From Calonectria ilicicola (Eukaryota; Ascomycota; Sordariomycetes; Hypocreales; Nectriaceae): 64,000 bases of DNA. Location: assembly GCA_020809705.1 (NCBI GenBank), contig CP085832.1, positions 4,340,001-4,404,000 on the forward strand, read 5' to 3'. Of this stretch, positions 46,374 through 58,435 are shown piece after piece. The position numbers were made by a program, and so were the translations under genes. The notes below the pieces were generated by a model that was given only the letters and a program-made list of their open reading frames with translations, did not search any database and had not been told where the DNA came from. Every line of letters starts with the position of its first letter. Within the stretch, counting starts at the first letter, position 1.

Positions 46374-48922
46374 CTTCGCCCTAGGGGCCTAGATCGGACA
46401 ATAAGATAAATAAGAAAACCTATATCCTATAACATTCTACTTATATAAGCTATATAACTCTAAGCTAAATTACTTTATCTATAATAAAGAATTCCTTATT
46501 ATTATTAATACTTTTAAAGAATTCTAATAATATCTTTTAAAAAGTAATTATAAAATTATAATATATATTAATTATAAAAATATTACTTACTTTATAATTA
46601 TTTAAAAATTTAATAAAAAGTAATTATAATATATAAAATACCTATCTAAATTTAATTATTAAATTATTTATATTAAAAAAACTAAAAATAATTACATTAA
46701 TATAATTAACTACTAACCTAATTATAATATAAAAAAACCAAAAATATAAGAAAAACTATTAATCTATAACACTAACAGAGACCTAGAACAAGCCCCAATT
46801 AATAAAATAACTATAAAAACAAAAAAAATAATCACCACTATAAGAGTAGGAGGATTACTATATATAACCAGAACCACTATTGTAGAAATACTAATATAAT
46901 AAATAGAATAAAATAATCTATTACTAAAAAAAATTAAAAAATATAATCTAGTACTTTTAAAAAAGAAAAAACAGATTACCTACAAATATTAAAGAAATAC
47001 TAAATAAAGTTAATAAAAGATATTTATAAATATCTCTTATATAGCTATAAAGACATTAATAAAACCCTTAAATAAATCAAATAAACATTTTCTTTTAATA
47101 AAATAAAAAAGAAAGTTAAATAAATATATAAGGAATACAGCCTATATTAATACTTTAAAAAACTAAGATATAAACTATATAGATTATTATAACCATCCCT
47201 TATTATATAATAATTATAAAACTTAATTATAATAAATTTCATTATTAACCTTCTTTTATTAATAAATCTTATTATAAAAGTATATTATAATAATATTTTT
47301 ATTATTATTAATTATTTTATAAAAGTAATATATTATTTTTCTTATAATAAAGTAATAAAAGAAAAATAATTTATTTACTTTTTCTTTTAATATATAATTA
47401 CTATATATAAATTACCAATTAAAATTATTTCAAATAGAGAATAACTATTTATATTTAAGTTTTAATAAAGCCTAATATTCTTTATAAAACTAAATTATAA
47501 GTTAAATATAGCTTTCTACCCTTAAATAAACAAACAAACCAAATATTAAAATTAGGAAATTAAGTAATATTTATAATATTATATTAACTATAAATAAATT
47601 AATTAAATAAAAAAATTATTTATTATATAATTAATATATAATATATTCTATAATTATAACATCAAAATAATACTAATAAAAGCTAATTTTAGCTTTATAT
47701 TAAATATTTACTAAGCCCCCTTAGAAAGTATAATCTAAGTAAAAGTAATAATTAAGTTAGATAATCTAAAAAAATTATATAAAAAAATAAAAATAGAACT
47801 TAAGTTTATTTATAATATTATAAAAAGATATTATAATCTTAAAAAGCTAAAAGAATTAATCTTTTTAAAAAGAGATATAATTTATCTAATAATAAAAAAT
47901 CTTATAATAAAAAGATAAAATAAAAAAATCAACTTTATACAAATTAAACTATACCTAATTAAAAGAAAAATATTAAAAAATAACTATAAACTTAATCTCC
48001 TAAATAACATTAAGATCTACTTTATCTTCTATATCTCACTATTAGAACTAGATAAGAGTATCTAGGTAAATATAAGATCTAAGTATAAACCATAAATAGA
48101 AAATTTAAAAAATTAATAAAAAATTAAAAAAATCTTATAAAAAAAAAAAGGATAAAAAATTCAAAATTAAATAAAAAAGCTATAAAAAAATAATTTAAGA
48201 ACCTATTAAATACCTTATATATTACTTAAAAATACTAAAAACATTTCTCCAGAATTAATATAAAGAAAATCAAGTAAATTACTCCAATTAATAACCCTAT
48301 AATCTTTAAGTAATTATATCTTTAATAACACTAATATCTTAGTATACTCCTTTTCTTCTAATTTATCTAAATCCTTATAACCCTAAGAAATTATCTTCTT
48401 TATCTTCTTATATAAATAATACTTTTAAGTATATAAGTATTATAGTTAAGCTAGAGCACTTATTAAATCTACCTTAGCCTTCTTCTTCTTCCTATTAATC
48501 CAATCCTTTTTATAAGAAATCTACTTAATTAAAAAGAAAATAAGTATATAAAAATAAAAAAAGGAATATACTTATAAATTTAAATAAAAATACTTTTAAA
48601 ATTATAATTAGAATACTTATTCTTTATATAAAATTTATAATAGCTTTTTCCCTTAGCTATAATATAGAATAGCTATCTGATATAAAAATAAGCTAAATAA
48701 TAAAACATCTTAAAATTAAATTTATTAATTAATTTAATAATATCCTTTCAATAAGCTTTAATTACCTTAGAATAAAATATAACCTTAATAATATAATCTA
48801 ATATTCTATTAATACTTAAACTATAAAAAGATAAAAAAGAAAGAAATATACAATAATCATAAATAAAGAAACTAGCCTATTTACCTAGCCTTAGAACAAG
48901 ACCAATAAGAGGGAAAGTATTA
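46374..48922 (+). pseudogene. pol 3' fragment (RNase H, integrase, chromodomain)
   Basis: Begins abruptly in the RNase H region at a point equivalent to about 43290 of the full copy and runs through the integrase and chromodomain to its own 3' LTR. It is heavily decayed. Confidence 0.75.
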
Positions 48923-49321
48923 TATTATAACCCAAACACCTAAAGGCAATAACCACAAACAGAACCCCAACCAATCATAACAAAACTACCTTAGATCCAT
49001 ATAACTAACTAATAAAAGTAAAGTTAAATAGCTTTTATTTAATATTATTGAAAATTATAGTAAATATTATTAAATCAACTCCATTCAACCATTATAATAA
49101 TAGAACCTTAAATATAACAATATATAAATAGATTAGATCCTACTATAAGAAATAGAATTAATTAACTTTCAATATAACTTAATTACCTTAATTACAATTA
49201 ATTATTACCTAATATAATACTTCCATTGCTCTATTTATTATAACACACCTAACTATCCTGCTAATAATAAACCCTTCATTCTGATTGGTTTATTAAGTTA
49301 GGAATTAACCAGACTGTTATA
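48923..49321 (+). repeat. 3' LTR of outer plus-strand copy
   Basis: 399 bp, ending GACTGTTATA immediately before the TTAGG flank. Confidence 0.83.
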
Positions 49322-49648
49322 TTAGGTGTGTTATGGTAAATAGAGCAATGGAAGTGTTATGTTAGGTAATAGTTAATTGTAATTGAGGTAATTAAATTAT
49401 ATTAAAAGCTAGTTAATATTAGCTATAAGGGCAGATTCTAATCTGTCTATATACTATTACCTAGTAGGCGCTTACTATATTAATTCTATCTAATATATTG
49501 GTAATTAAGGTAGTAATTATAAAATAATTATTAATACTTATAAGTAATTGCTTATAAGTACTTTCTTATTAGTTAGTGTGGGGCTATAGGGTAGGTAAGT
49601 ATTATTTCTGCCTTATTTGACTGCCTAGGTGTGTTATAGGTTATAATA
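49322..49648 (-). repeat. Main part of split 3' LTR of minus-strand element
   Basis: Inverse-orientation LTR. Its missing ~74 bp are at 38397-38470, on the other side of the nested insertion. Confidence 0.8.
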
Positions 49649-52600
49649 TAATATCCTCCCTCTATTAGTCTTGTCCTTAAGGCTTATTAGGTTGACCTTA
49701 TATATAAGTTCCCTATTTTTAATCTTTAAAATATTTTTTAATTATGCCTTAAGGTCTAGGTACTTCCAAGCTATATCTTTATACTAATACTTAAGCTTAG
49801 TTTATTAATTTAATAGGTTTTAAAGTTATATTATATTCTTTTTATTTTTCTAAGGGTTTATAATATAAGATATTATTAGATTTTAATAATTATTATAATA
49901 AATATATCTATTATAGTAAAGTATATAATACTTTAGAGGTATCTTTAGCTATATATATATGATTTTTGTAAATAATAAATATAAGTAGGTGTTAATATCT
50001 ATAGTAATCTGGATAAATTAAAAGTCTAATTGTTTAGATATAGAGGAGAAGGTGGCTGAGAAGGAGTTCCTTTATATCTAAGTAAAAGCACTTATAGCTT
50101 AAGCTAAAGTTTAAGAATTCTTAAATTATTTATCCTACTTTTATTATTAAAAATATTAGCTTAAAATAAAAAGTATAAAAATAATATATTAAGGTCTTTT
50201 TTCTTTAGATAAATTGGAGGATATAGATTAAGTAGAATTAGAGGTTATTATTTAAGTATAATCTTTAGGGGCTATAGATATTATTAATTAGAATGCTATT
50301 AACCTTAATGGTTTGCTTAGTATTATATCTTTAGGAATGCTTTTAATATCTTTAAGTAATATATAAGGTATTTTGCTAGTTTTTAAGTTATTTTTTTATA
50401 ATCTTTTTATTTAATTTTAAATTTTCTATCTTTCTTTTTTCTTTATAATATTTTCTTAACTTTTTATTAATTTTTTAAGTTTTTTATTTATAGTTTGTAT
50501 TTAGGTCTTATATTTACCTAAATACCTTTACTTGGTTCTAATAATGAGATATAGAAGATAGAATAGACCTTAATATTATTTAAGAGATTAAGCTTATAAT
50601 TATTTTTTAATATTTTTTTTAATTAAGTATAGTTTAATCTATATAAAGTTAATTTTTTTATTTTATTTTTTTATTATAAGATTTTTTATTACTAGGTAGA
50701 CTATATCTCTCTTTAAGAAGGATAATCCCTTTAATCTTTTTAGATTATAATATCTTTTTATTATATTATAGATAAATTTAAATTCTATCTTTATTTCTTT
50801 ATATAATTTTCTTAGATTATCTAACTTAATTATAGCTTTTACTTAAATTATACCTTTTAAAAAGGCTTAGTAAATGTCTAGTATAAAGCTAAAGTTGGCT
50901 TTTACTAATATTATTTTAATATTATAATTATAAAATATATTATATATTAATTATATAATAGGTAATTTTTTTATTTAATTAATTTATTTATAATTAATAT
51001 AATATTATAAATATTACTTAATTTTCTAATTTTAATATTTAGTTTACTTATTTATTTAAAGGTAGAAGGCTATATTTAGTTTATAATTTAATCCTATTAA
51101 GAATATTAGGTTTTACTAGAATTTAAATATAAATAATTATTCTTTATTTAAAATAATTTTAGTTAGTAATTTATATATAATAATTATATTTTAAAAGAAA
51201 AGGTAAGTAAATTATTCTTCTTTTATTACTTTATTATAAAAGAGATAATATATTACTTTTATAAAGTAATTAATAATAATGAAAATATTATTATAATATA
51301 CTTTTATAGTAAGGTCTGCTAATAAAGGGAGATTAGTAATAAAGTCTATTATAATTAAGTCCTATAATTATTATATAATAAAGAATAATTATAATAATCT
51401 ATATAATTTATATTTTAGTTTTTTGGAGTATTAATATAGATTATATTCTTTATATACTTATTTAACTTTCTTTTTTATTTTATTAAAGAAAAATATCTAT
51501 TTAACTTATTTAAAAGTTTTATTAATATCTTTATAGCTATATAAGAGGTATTTATAAATATCTTTTATTAACTCTATTTAATATTCCTTTAGTATTTATA
51601 AGTAATTTATTTTTTCTTCTTCTAAAAGTACTAGATTATATTTTTTAATTTTTCTTAATAGTAGATTACCTTATTCTACTTATTATATTAGTATTTCCAT
51701 GGTAGTGGTTCTAATTATATATAATAATTCTCTTATTTTTATAGTAACAATTATTTTCTTTATTTTTATTATTATTTTATTAATTAAGGCTTATTTTAAT
51801 TTTTTATTAGTATTATAGATTAATAGTTTTTTTTATATTTTTGGTTTTTTTGTGTTATAATTGGATTAGTAGTTGATTATATTAATATAGCTATTTTTAA
51901 TTTCTTTAATATAAATAATTTAATAATTAAATTTAAATAAATATTTTATATATTATAATTACTTTTTATTAAATTTTTAAATAATTATAAAGTAAATAAT
52001 ATTTTTATAATTAATATATATTATAATTTTATAATTACTTTTTAAAAGATATTATTAAAATTTTTTAAAAGTATTAATAATAATAAGGAATTCTTTATTA
52101 TAGATAAGGTAGTTTAATTTAAGGCTATATAATTTATATAAGTAGAATATTATAAAATATAGGTTTCCTTATTTATCTTATTATCTAATCTAGGCCTTTA
52201 GGGCGAAGTCCAATATATTAATTTCTAGCTTTATAGGCTTATTAAGGTCGAATATTATAAGAATAGGTTCTTTTAAAATAATATTTTTTATAACTTTAAA
52301 TAATTATTATACTTTATTTCCTTATTAAAAGATAATTCTTTTTTAATTAATTCTATTATACTTAAAGTAATTTTACTAAATCTCTTAATAAATCTTTAAT
52401 AATAGTTAGTAAATCTAAGGAAGGCTTATACTTTCTTTATATTAGTAGGTTCCTTTTAATCTTTTACTATAATAACTTTCTTTAGATCTATATGAATTTT
52501 ATTAAAGCTAATAATATATCCTAGAAATTCTACTTCTTAAATATAGAACTTACTTTTTCTAATTTAATTAGAAGTTTAGTGTCTTAAAGGGCTTTTAAGA

Positions 52601-55600
52601 TTTTATAAATATATTCTTTATATTCTTTTTTATTTTTAAAGAAAATAAAAATATTATTTAAATAATAAATAATAAAGATATTTAAGTATTTTTATAATAT
52701 ATTAATTATTATTTATTAAAATAATATTAATATATTTATAAATTTAAAAAATATAATTAAATATTTAAATAATTTAAACTTTATTTAAAAAGTAGTTTTT
52801 TATTTATATTTTTCTTTAATATAAATAAGATTATATATTTCTTTAAAATTTAATATAATAAAGATATTAGCTTTATAAAGATGATTTTTTATTTTATTAA
52901 TTAATAATAATAAAGTATAATCTTTAATAATAATATTATTAAATTATTAATAATTTATAATAAGATATAATTTTCTATTTTTTTTAAATATAAATATAAT
53001 AAAGTAATTAACTTTAAAATTTAAAATATAAATATATCTTTTTTTAAATATATCTTAAATATATTCCTTTAAGATATTAAGCTTAATTTAATTAAGATTA
53101 TAAATAAAGTAAAATTAAATATTAGATCTATTTTTAAGGATGATTTTATAATCTTACTAGTTAAACTTAGGTAGTTTAATATCTAGTTCTTCTATAAAAA
53201 GCTTTTTATGGATTTAATATTATAGAGGTATATTATATAGTCTATCTATTTCTACTTCTACCTTTATTTCTTTAAGGCTTTTATTAATTTATTAGAATTA
53301 TTTTCTAAGGTAGATAATTATTTATTATTTTTATTTTTTTTAATTATTCTTATATTTATATTTTATTTTTTAGGTAGTAAAGATTCTTCTTTACTTATAT
53401 CTCTTATTTAATTAAAGTTAGAAGTTTAAGATCTTTTATTATATTTTATAAAAATATTATTAGCTATATTATATTTCTTAAATATTTACACTTAGCTAAT
53501 ATATTAGTAAATATTAAGGTTATATTAATATAATTATAAATACTTTAAAACTAGATTATATTATTTAATATTAATAATATTAAAGGTTATTTTTTAGTTT
53601 TTTCCTTTAATAAAGACTTTTAAATAATTAATCTTTTTATTTATAATACTATTATTATAGTTAAAAGGGGTTTCTTTTATATTAATAATTTTATATAAAT
53701 TAACTTTTATTATCTATAGTAATTAAAATTAATTAACTACTTAAGAATTAATATAGTTTTATTTAGCTTTACTATCCACTATAATATTACATTATTTCCC
53801 TTTAATCCTTACTTTTACTTCTAATTATTATTAAAGTTACTCTTTAGTTATAAAGTATAGAGCTTTTTTAAGAAGTTCTTTTAATAACTTTAGGGATTAT
53901 TGCCCTAATTACTCCTACTACTCTTCTATAGAGGGCTTTACTTATTTTTTAATTTTATTTAGTACTAGGCTATTATTTTATTTATTATATAAATATTATA
54001 TTTAGGATTTTAATATTTATTTTAAAATAGTTTATTATAATTAAGGAATTTAAGTTTACTTAATTTTAATATAATAAATTAATAATATAAATTTCTTTTT
54101 ATTATTTTATATTAATTAAAGTATCTTTTATAAATATAATAAATAATTATATCTTTTACCCTAATAAGGAAATATATTATATATTATTTTTACTTTATAT
54201 ATTAAAAGTAATTATAATTATAATAGTTTACTTATAAAATATTTTTATATTCTTTATATATTATATTTAATTTAGAATTATCTTCCTTATATTAGATAAA
54301 TTAAGGATTATAGTTTTCTAGTTATTATTTACTTTATATAAGTAGAAAGACTTTATCTTTATTTTATAAAAGTTCTTTAATTTATTAGATTATTCTTTTA
54401 ATACTAGTTGTCTATTTTCTATTTCTATTTTTATTATAAGTATAAGTATTTTATTATATTGGTGCTTTATTAGTATATATATTTAGGATAGATATAAGGA
54501 TTTCTATCTTCTTAGCTTATTTTAATTATTTGTAAGGAAGGTAGGATTGGCTTTTTTATTAGGTTAATTATGCTTTTTAAATAGTTTTATTAATTTTTTA
54601 TTATAAAGTGAGTTTTATTTTATATAATTTATAGTTTTTTATATATTATTTAATTATAGTAATTAATTTATATTTCTTAATAATAATAAAAATAACTTTT
54701 TCTATAATATTCTCTTTTCCTTCTAAAATTAAGATTTATTAAGTTTTTATAATATTAAATTATTTTTATTCTTTTAGTATAAATTTAAATTAATTTCTTA
54801 TTTTTAAGGAGTAATATTTAAAGGATTTATATTTTTTTTTTATAATTAAAGTAGGTAATTTTACTTTTATTATACCTTTAGGTAGTACTAAGTTCTATTA
54901 ATTTTAAATAAGTCCTATATATAATATTTTATTACTTATTTTAGATTTTTCCTTTATTTAGGATATATAGGTTTTTATTATTTTAGGTATATTCTTTATA
55001 TTAATTAAATTATCTTTTATTAATTTTAATAATACTTTTAATATATTTTAAGAGTTTTTCTAGCCGGTCTTTCTTATAGATTTTATTTTTGATTTTACTT
55101 TTTAAGCCTTTATAGTAGAGTTCTATTAATATATTATTATTTTAAGCTATTTATATTATAATTCTTTTAAATTTGGTTGAATATTGATTATAGGATTTTA
55201 TTTATTTAAATTTATATAATTAGTTTATAGTTTATTATTTTATATTAATTATATTAAAATTATTTTTAATAGTAATTTTAAAATATTTTTAATTTTTAAA
55301 AATCTTTTAGATTTTTTTATTTTAATTAATATTATTCTTATTTTCTAGATAGTCTCTTATAATAGGTTTAAATTATACTTCTATATCTTTTTAAAAAAGG
55401 GTTTTAGTATATAGTACTTAGGCTTTAGGAGTTACTAATTAGATTAAGAAAAAGTAGAAATATCTTTTTATTTAGGTAAGGAAGGGGACTATATTGGTAG
55501 CTTTTTTTAAAAAGGGCTCTAGGATTAGGGATCTTAGAATTTTATTAATATCTTTACTTTTATTTCCTTTAATTGTAGTAATTTTAGCTTTTTTTACTTT

Positions 55601-55754
55601 AAGTTATACTTATATATTTGTAAGTTTCTTTTTAATTTATTATAGTTTTATAGTTAACTTAGTATTATTAAAAGGAATAATAATAATAAAATTCTTTCTA
55701 GATATTATTATTATTTAATTATTAATATAAATAATTAATTAAATAAGAGCTTTT
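49649..55754 (-). pseudogene. gag-pol remnant of minus-strand LTR element
   Basis: Mirror of the plus-strand internal regions, decayed to about the same degree. RNase H equivalent lies near 52190-52230 and reverse transcriptase near 52750-52900. The open frame at 55494-55718 on the plus strand is an AT-composition artefact inside this region. Confidence 0.72.
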
Positions 55755-56154
55755 AATATATAATAATCTAATTAATTTTTAATTTAATAAATTAATTAAA
55801 ATAAAGAATTTATTATTAGTAGAATAATTAGGTATATTATAGTAAATAAAGTAATAGAAGTATTATATTAGGTAATAGTCAATTATAATTAAGGTAATTA
55901 AGTTATATTAAAAGCTAGTTAATATTAGCTATAAGGGCAGATTCTAATCTATCTATATACTATTGCCTAGTAGGTGCTCACTATATTAATTCTATCTAAT
56001 ATATTAGTAATTAAGGTAATAATTATAGGGTAATTACTAATGCTTGTGAGTAATTGCTTGTGAGTGCTTCCTTATTGGTTGGTGTGGGGCTATAGGGTAG
56101 GTGAGTATTGTTTCTGCCTTGTTTGACCGCCTAGGCGTGTCATGGGTCATAACA
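55755..56154 (-). repeat. 5' LTR of minus-strand element
   Basis: 400 bp. Its outer ~120 bp (56030-56154) is much less AT-rich than the inner part and ends GGTCATAACA, the inverse of TGTTATGACC. Confidence 0.83.
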
Positions 56155-56159
56155 TTAAA
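56155..56159. repeat. Right TTAAA target duplication
   Basis: Partner of 38392-38396. Confidence 0.8.
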
Positions 56160-56415
56160 CACTTGGCTTAATAGAGCTTCTAAAAAGCTAGATAACCTAA
56201 TCACCTTTTAACAATAGCAAAAGTAGGCTTTTCCTTTAATAAGTTAAATAATAATAGATATCCTTATAATACCGTCAATATTAGCCGAATGTAAATGTAT
56301 ATTTAGTCAAGCTAAGCTAATAATAAGGTCACAATAACATAATCTAACTAATAAAACCTTAAAAGCTATTAAGTATTTAAAACACTAGATAACTGATATG
56401 CAATATAGCATATAA
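56160..56415 (+). pseudogene. hAT transposase, C-terminal part (decayed)
   Basis: One frame reads a decayed hAT dimerisation domain: FPLIS, DILIIPSILAEC, FSQAKLIIRSQ, then a TAA, HNLTNKTLKAIKYLKH and a TAG where Trp is expected, ending with TAA at 56413-56415. The order LSIPA-S-AECERVFS is the hallmark of the C terminus of these transposases. It continues the 36500-38391 piece once the LTR element is removed. Confidence 0.85.
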
Positions 56416-56509
56416 TTCAAATTATCTTAATTCAATTCAATCAATTCAAATCGAAAGCCCTCAATTCAAATGCAAATCCCTTCAATTCAAATATAAAAAT
56501 CCTGTTTGA

Positions 56510-56532
56510 GATTTGAATTGACCGCAGCGCTG
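56510..56532 (-). repeat. hAT right terminal inverted repeat
   Basis: Perfect inverted match to 35710-35732. Confidence 0.93.
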
Positions 56533-56540
56533 GACAGAAC
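56533..56540. repeat. Right 8-bp target-site duplication (GACAGAAC)
   Basis: Identical to 35702-35709. Confidence 0.92.
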
Positions 56541-57514
56541 CCCTTTTGAGCGATGGCTCAAGTGTAAGCTCGCGTGGGACCAGGGACCCACTATACCGAG
56601 ATATACTTGAACGCAACCACATCCATTTTTGGCCCCTACGCACGGACTTGCCTAAGGATATCTCGAAGCTCATCAAACTGGTCAAACGAGTGAAGGTGAA
56701 ACCGGGTCCATTAGCTGAAGATATCGCCAGAAATGACTTCATCAATCGTCTCCTTGAATATGGAGCTGCGGAAGGCAAGGTTATACGGCACATTCAGCCG
56801 GCTTTGTTACCAGGCTGTCAGGAATTCCCCAACATCGATTATACTGGAGACCTTCTCATTCTTGATCGATGGGTTCCAAAATCTGGATCGCCAGGAGCCA
56901 AGCCAATCAGCAGACCGAAGCCTGACCTACTCCTGGGTTATCTCAAAGGTCGCTCATTGTCTGAGAAAATAGGATTTTCCACTGTTGGCAATGAATATTT
57001 TGCCACCAAGGACGGGGTTCTTTTTCCCTTCTTGGCCATTGACTTCAAAGGTGATGGTCCGACAGGTGCCGGAAGTCTGTGGGTTGGAACCAATCAATGT
57101 CTCGGTGCAACCGCATCCTGTGTCAACATTATTAACGTTTTCAACTCAAGATCAAGCGCCAAGTCCAAGATGATCGATAACGCTGTGTTTGGAGTCGTCA
57201 TGAGTGGCACTGAGGCTAGGCTCCATGTTGCATGGGGGGAATCCGACAGATACTACATGGCGTGGATAGATAGTTTCCTGCTTCAAGTCCCTGCTGACTT
57301 TTTGGAGTTTCGTCGATTGATCCATCAGATAATCGATTGGGGCTGTACAAAGCGTCTAAAGAAAATCCAAGCTGCTTTAGACTATCTTCAGGAAGATCAG
57401 AGGAAGATGGCCTCTATTGCTGCGAAATCACGTCGCCCACCATCTACGATTTCTCTTCCGGCTGTTCACAAAAGGGTAAAGAAGTTACGTTCAAAGGGTG
57501 AAGGGGGAGACTAG
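56541..57514 (+). pseudogene. 3' fragment of DUF7924-like gene, split by transposon
   Basis: Codes the main domain of the interrupted protein (324 codons including stop). The block RDPLYRDILERNHIHF, then PDLLLGYLKG, FLAIDFKGDGPTGAGSLWV and NQCLGATASCVNIIN resembles the fungal family known as DUF7924, whose function is unknown. A Pro-Asp pair followed by D-F-K recalls the PD-(D/E)xK nuclease fold, which is only a guess. The C terminus is basic (KRVKKLRSKGEG). This part is fully open and not AT-shifted, so it has not decayed since the break. It has no ATG near its start; its open frame begins with TTG. Combined with the 5' fragment the protein would be 407 aa. Confidence 0.82.
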
Positions 57515-58435
57515 AACTAAAGACTCCGTTTTTGTTGAGATAGAGTGACGGGAATTCGGGGTTTGGCTTGTTGGGCAAAGATTGTTTGGAGAATTTTGGA
57601 CGTATCATCTTTCCAGTGTTTTCCGTGTTTTTATTAATACTACTACGATTTGATATCGTGAAACCGCCATTTGATGTCTGTATTTTTGAGACTCCTTTTC
57701 TCAGGTCACTTCCATGGTTTACATACCAGAGCCATTGCGCCACCCAATGCCATGGTACAAATAAACCGCTTGATGTTAGTTATCATGTAATTATATCAAA
57801 TTGATGTCATTTCCAAGACTAAATTACTTGGGGACCCGGATATTCATCACGCTATGTTGTCGAATTTGGCCATGAGACAGATTGGCGTGGTGTTGGTTTC
57901 AGCGGTCGATTGGCGCAGGAAATCAGGATGCTCGACAGTCAAATGACACAAACCTGTGTGGAAGGTATCAAGAATTATGGAAATTAGACATCTTAAATCC
58001 AACCATACGTAGGCGCTGCCGCCTAGAATTCGCGCAGGAACTGCGCCTCTTATCCTTGCTCCGCCTTTGCGTAACGCAATGTCGGATTTTATATCTACAC
58101 CTTGGTTGGTTGTTTTCGTGCGGGGCGCATGTTTTTCGAGATGATGAAACATCGGTGACCGAGTCGTCCATCTTATTTGTCAAAACCCGAACAGCGTCAG
58201 CAAGTCAGAGTCATCAGCAAAATTTGCCAATGACATCACAAATTTACAACTAAAAATTTCTTCTGGTCTCATGATGCGGGGAAAAAAGATTGAGGTTTTG
58301 ATTCATCATCTATGGCGGCTAATTCCACCGAACGACATAAGCTGCATACGTGACCTAGTACCAAACACCATGAGAGGGCAACAGCAGAAAGACCCTGAGT
58401 ACATGAAATCCAGTTACATCTCAGATAAATGATGT
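57515..58435. other. Intergenic region
   Basis: Overlapping open frames on both strands (57847-58253) have no recognisable domain and are not called. Nothing else is seen. Confidence 0.45.

Larger units (their letters stand above)
38471..49321 (+). mobile_element. Plus-strand copies of same LTR family inserted in LTR of minus-strand element
   Basis: Starts TGTTATGACCC at 38471 and ends GTTATA at 49321. The flanks TTACG (left) and TTAGG (right) look like a 5-bp target duplication with one change. It comprises a 399-bp LTR (38471-38869), a gag piece (to 39340), a complete copy (39341-46373), a pol 3' piece (46374-48922) and a 399-bp LTR (48923-49321). The joined LTR of the interrupted element reads continuously when this block is removed. 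Confidence 0.82.
38397..56154 (-). mobile_element. Minus-strand Ty3/gypsy-type LTR retrotransposon, interrupted
   Basis: On the minus strand it begins TGTTATGACCC at 56154 and ends GTTATA at 38397, flanked by TTAAA. Its 5' LTR is about 55755-56154. Its 3' LTR is split into 49648-49322 and 38470-38397 by the plus-strand insertion 38471-49321. Without that insert the element is about 6.9 kb. Reverse-transcriptase, RNase H and integrase segments are the minus-strand equivalents of those in the plus copies (for example the decayed LDLKG block near 52830-52880). All frames are full of stops. Confidence 0.85.
35710..56532 (+). mobile_element. hAT-superfamily DNA transposon enlarged by nested LTR elements
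   Basis: A 20.8-kb insertion with 23-bp perfect terminal inverted repeats (35710-35732 and 56510-56532, starting CAGCGCTGCGG) and an 8-bp target duplication. Subterminal AATTCAAAT-type repeats cluster at both ends (35723-35770 and 56425-56500). The transposase is recognisable on the plus strand in two RIP-like pieces: ILDNAS near 37240 (the LDNASNND block of hAT enzymes) and the C-terminal dimerisation block near 56250-56400. Taking out the LTR element at 38397-56154 leaves a hAT of about 3.1 kb, a normal autonomous size. Confidence 0.92.

Noticed and set aside
55494..55718. 74-codon hydrophobic frame that looks like a small membrane protein
   Set aside because: It lies inside the decayed LTR element; Ile/Leu/Phe richness follows from AT composition.
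35733..56500. CRISPR-like or centromere-like array in the AT-rich block
   Set aside because: No regular repeat-spacer pattern; the content is explained by hAT and LTR-element remnants with RIP-like decay.
57847..58253. Opposing 101- and 123-codon frames
   Set aside because: Antisense to one another with no domain or splice-supported extension.
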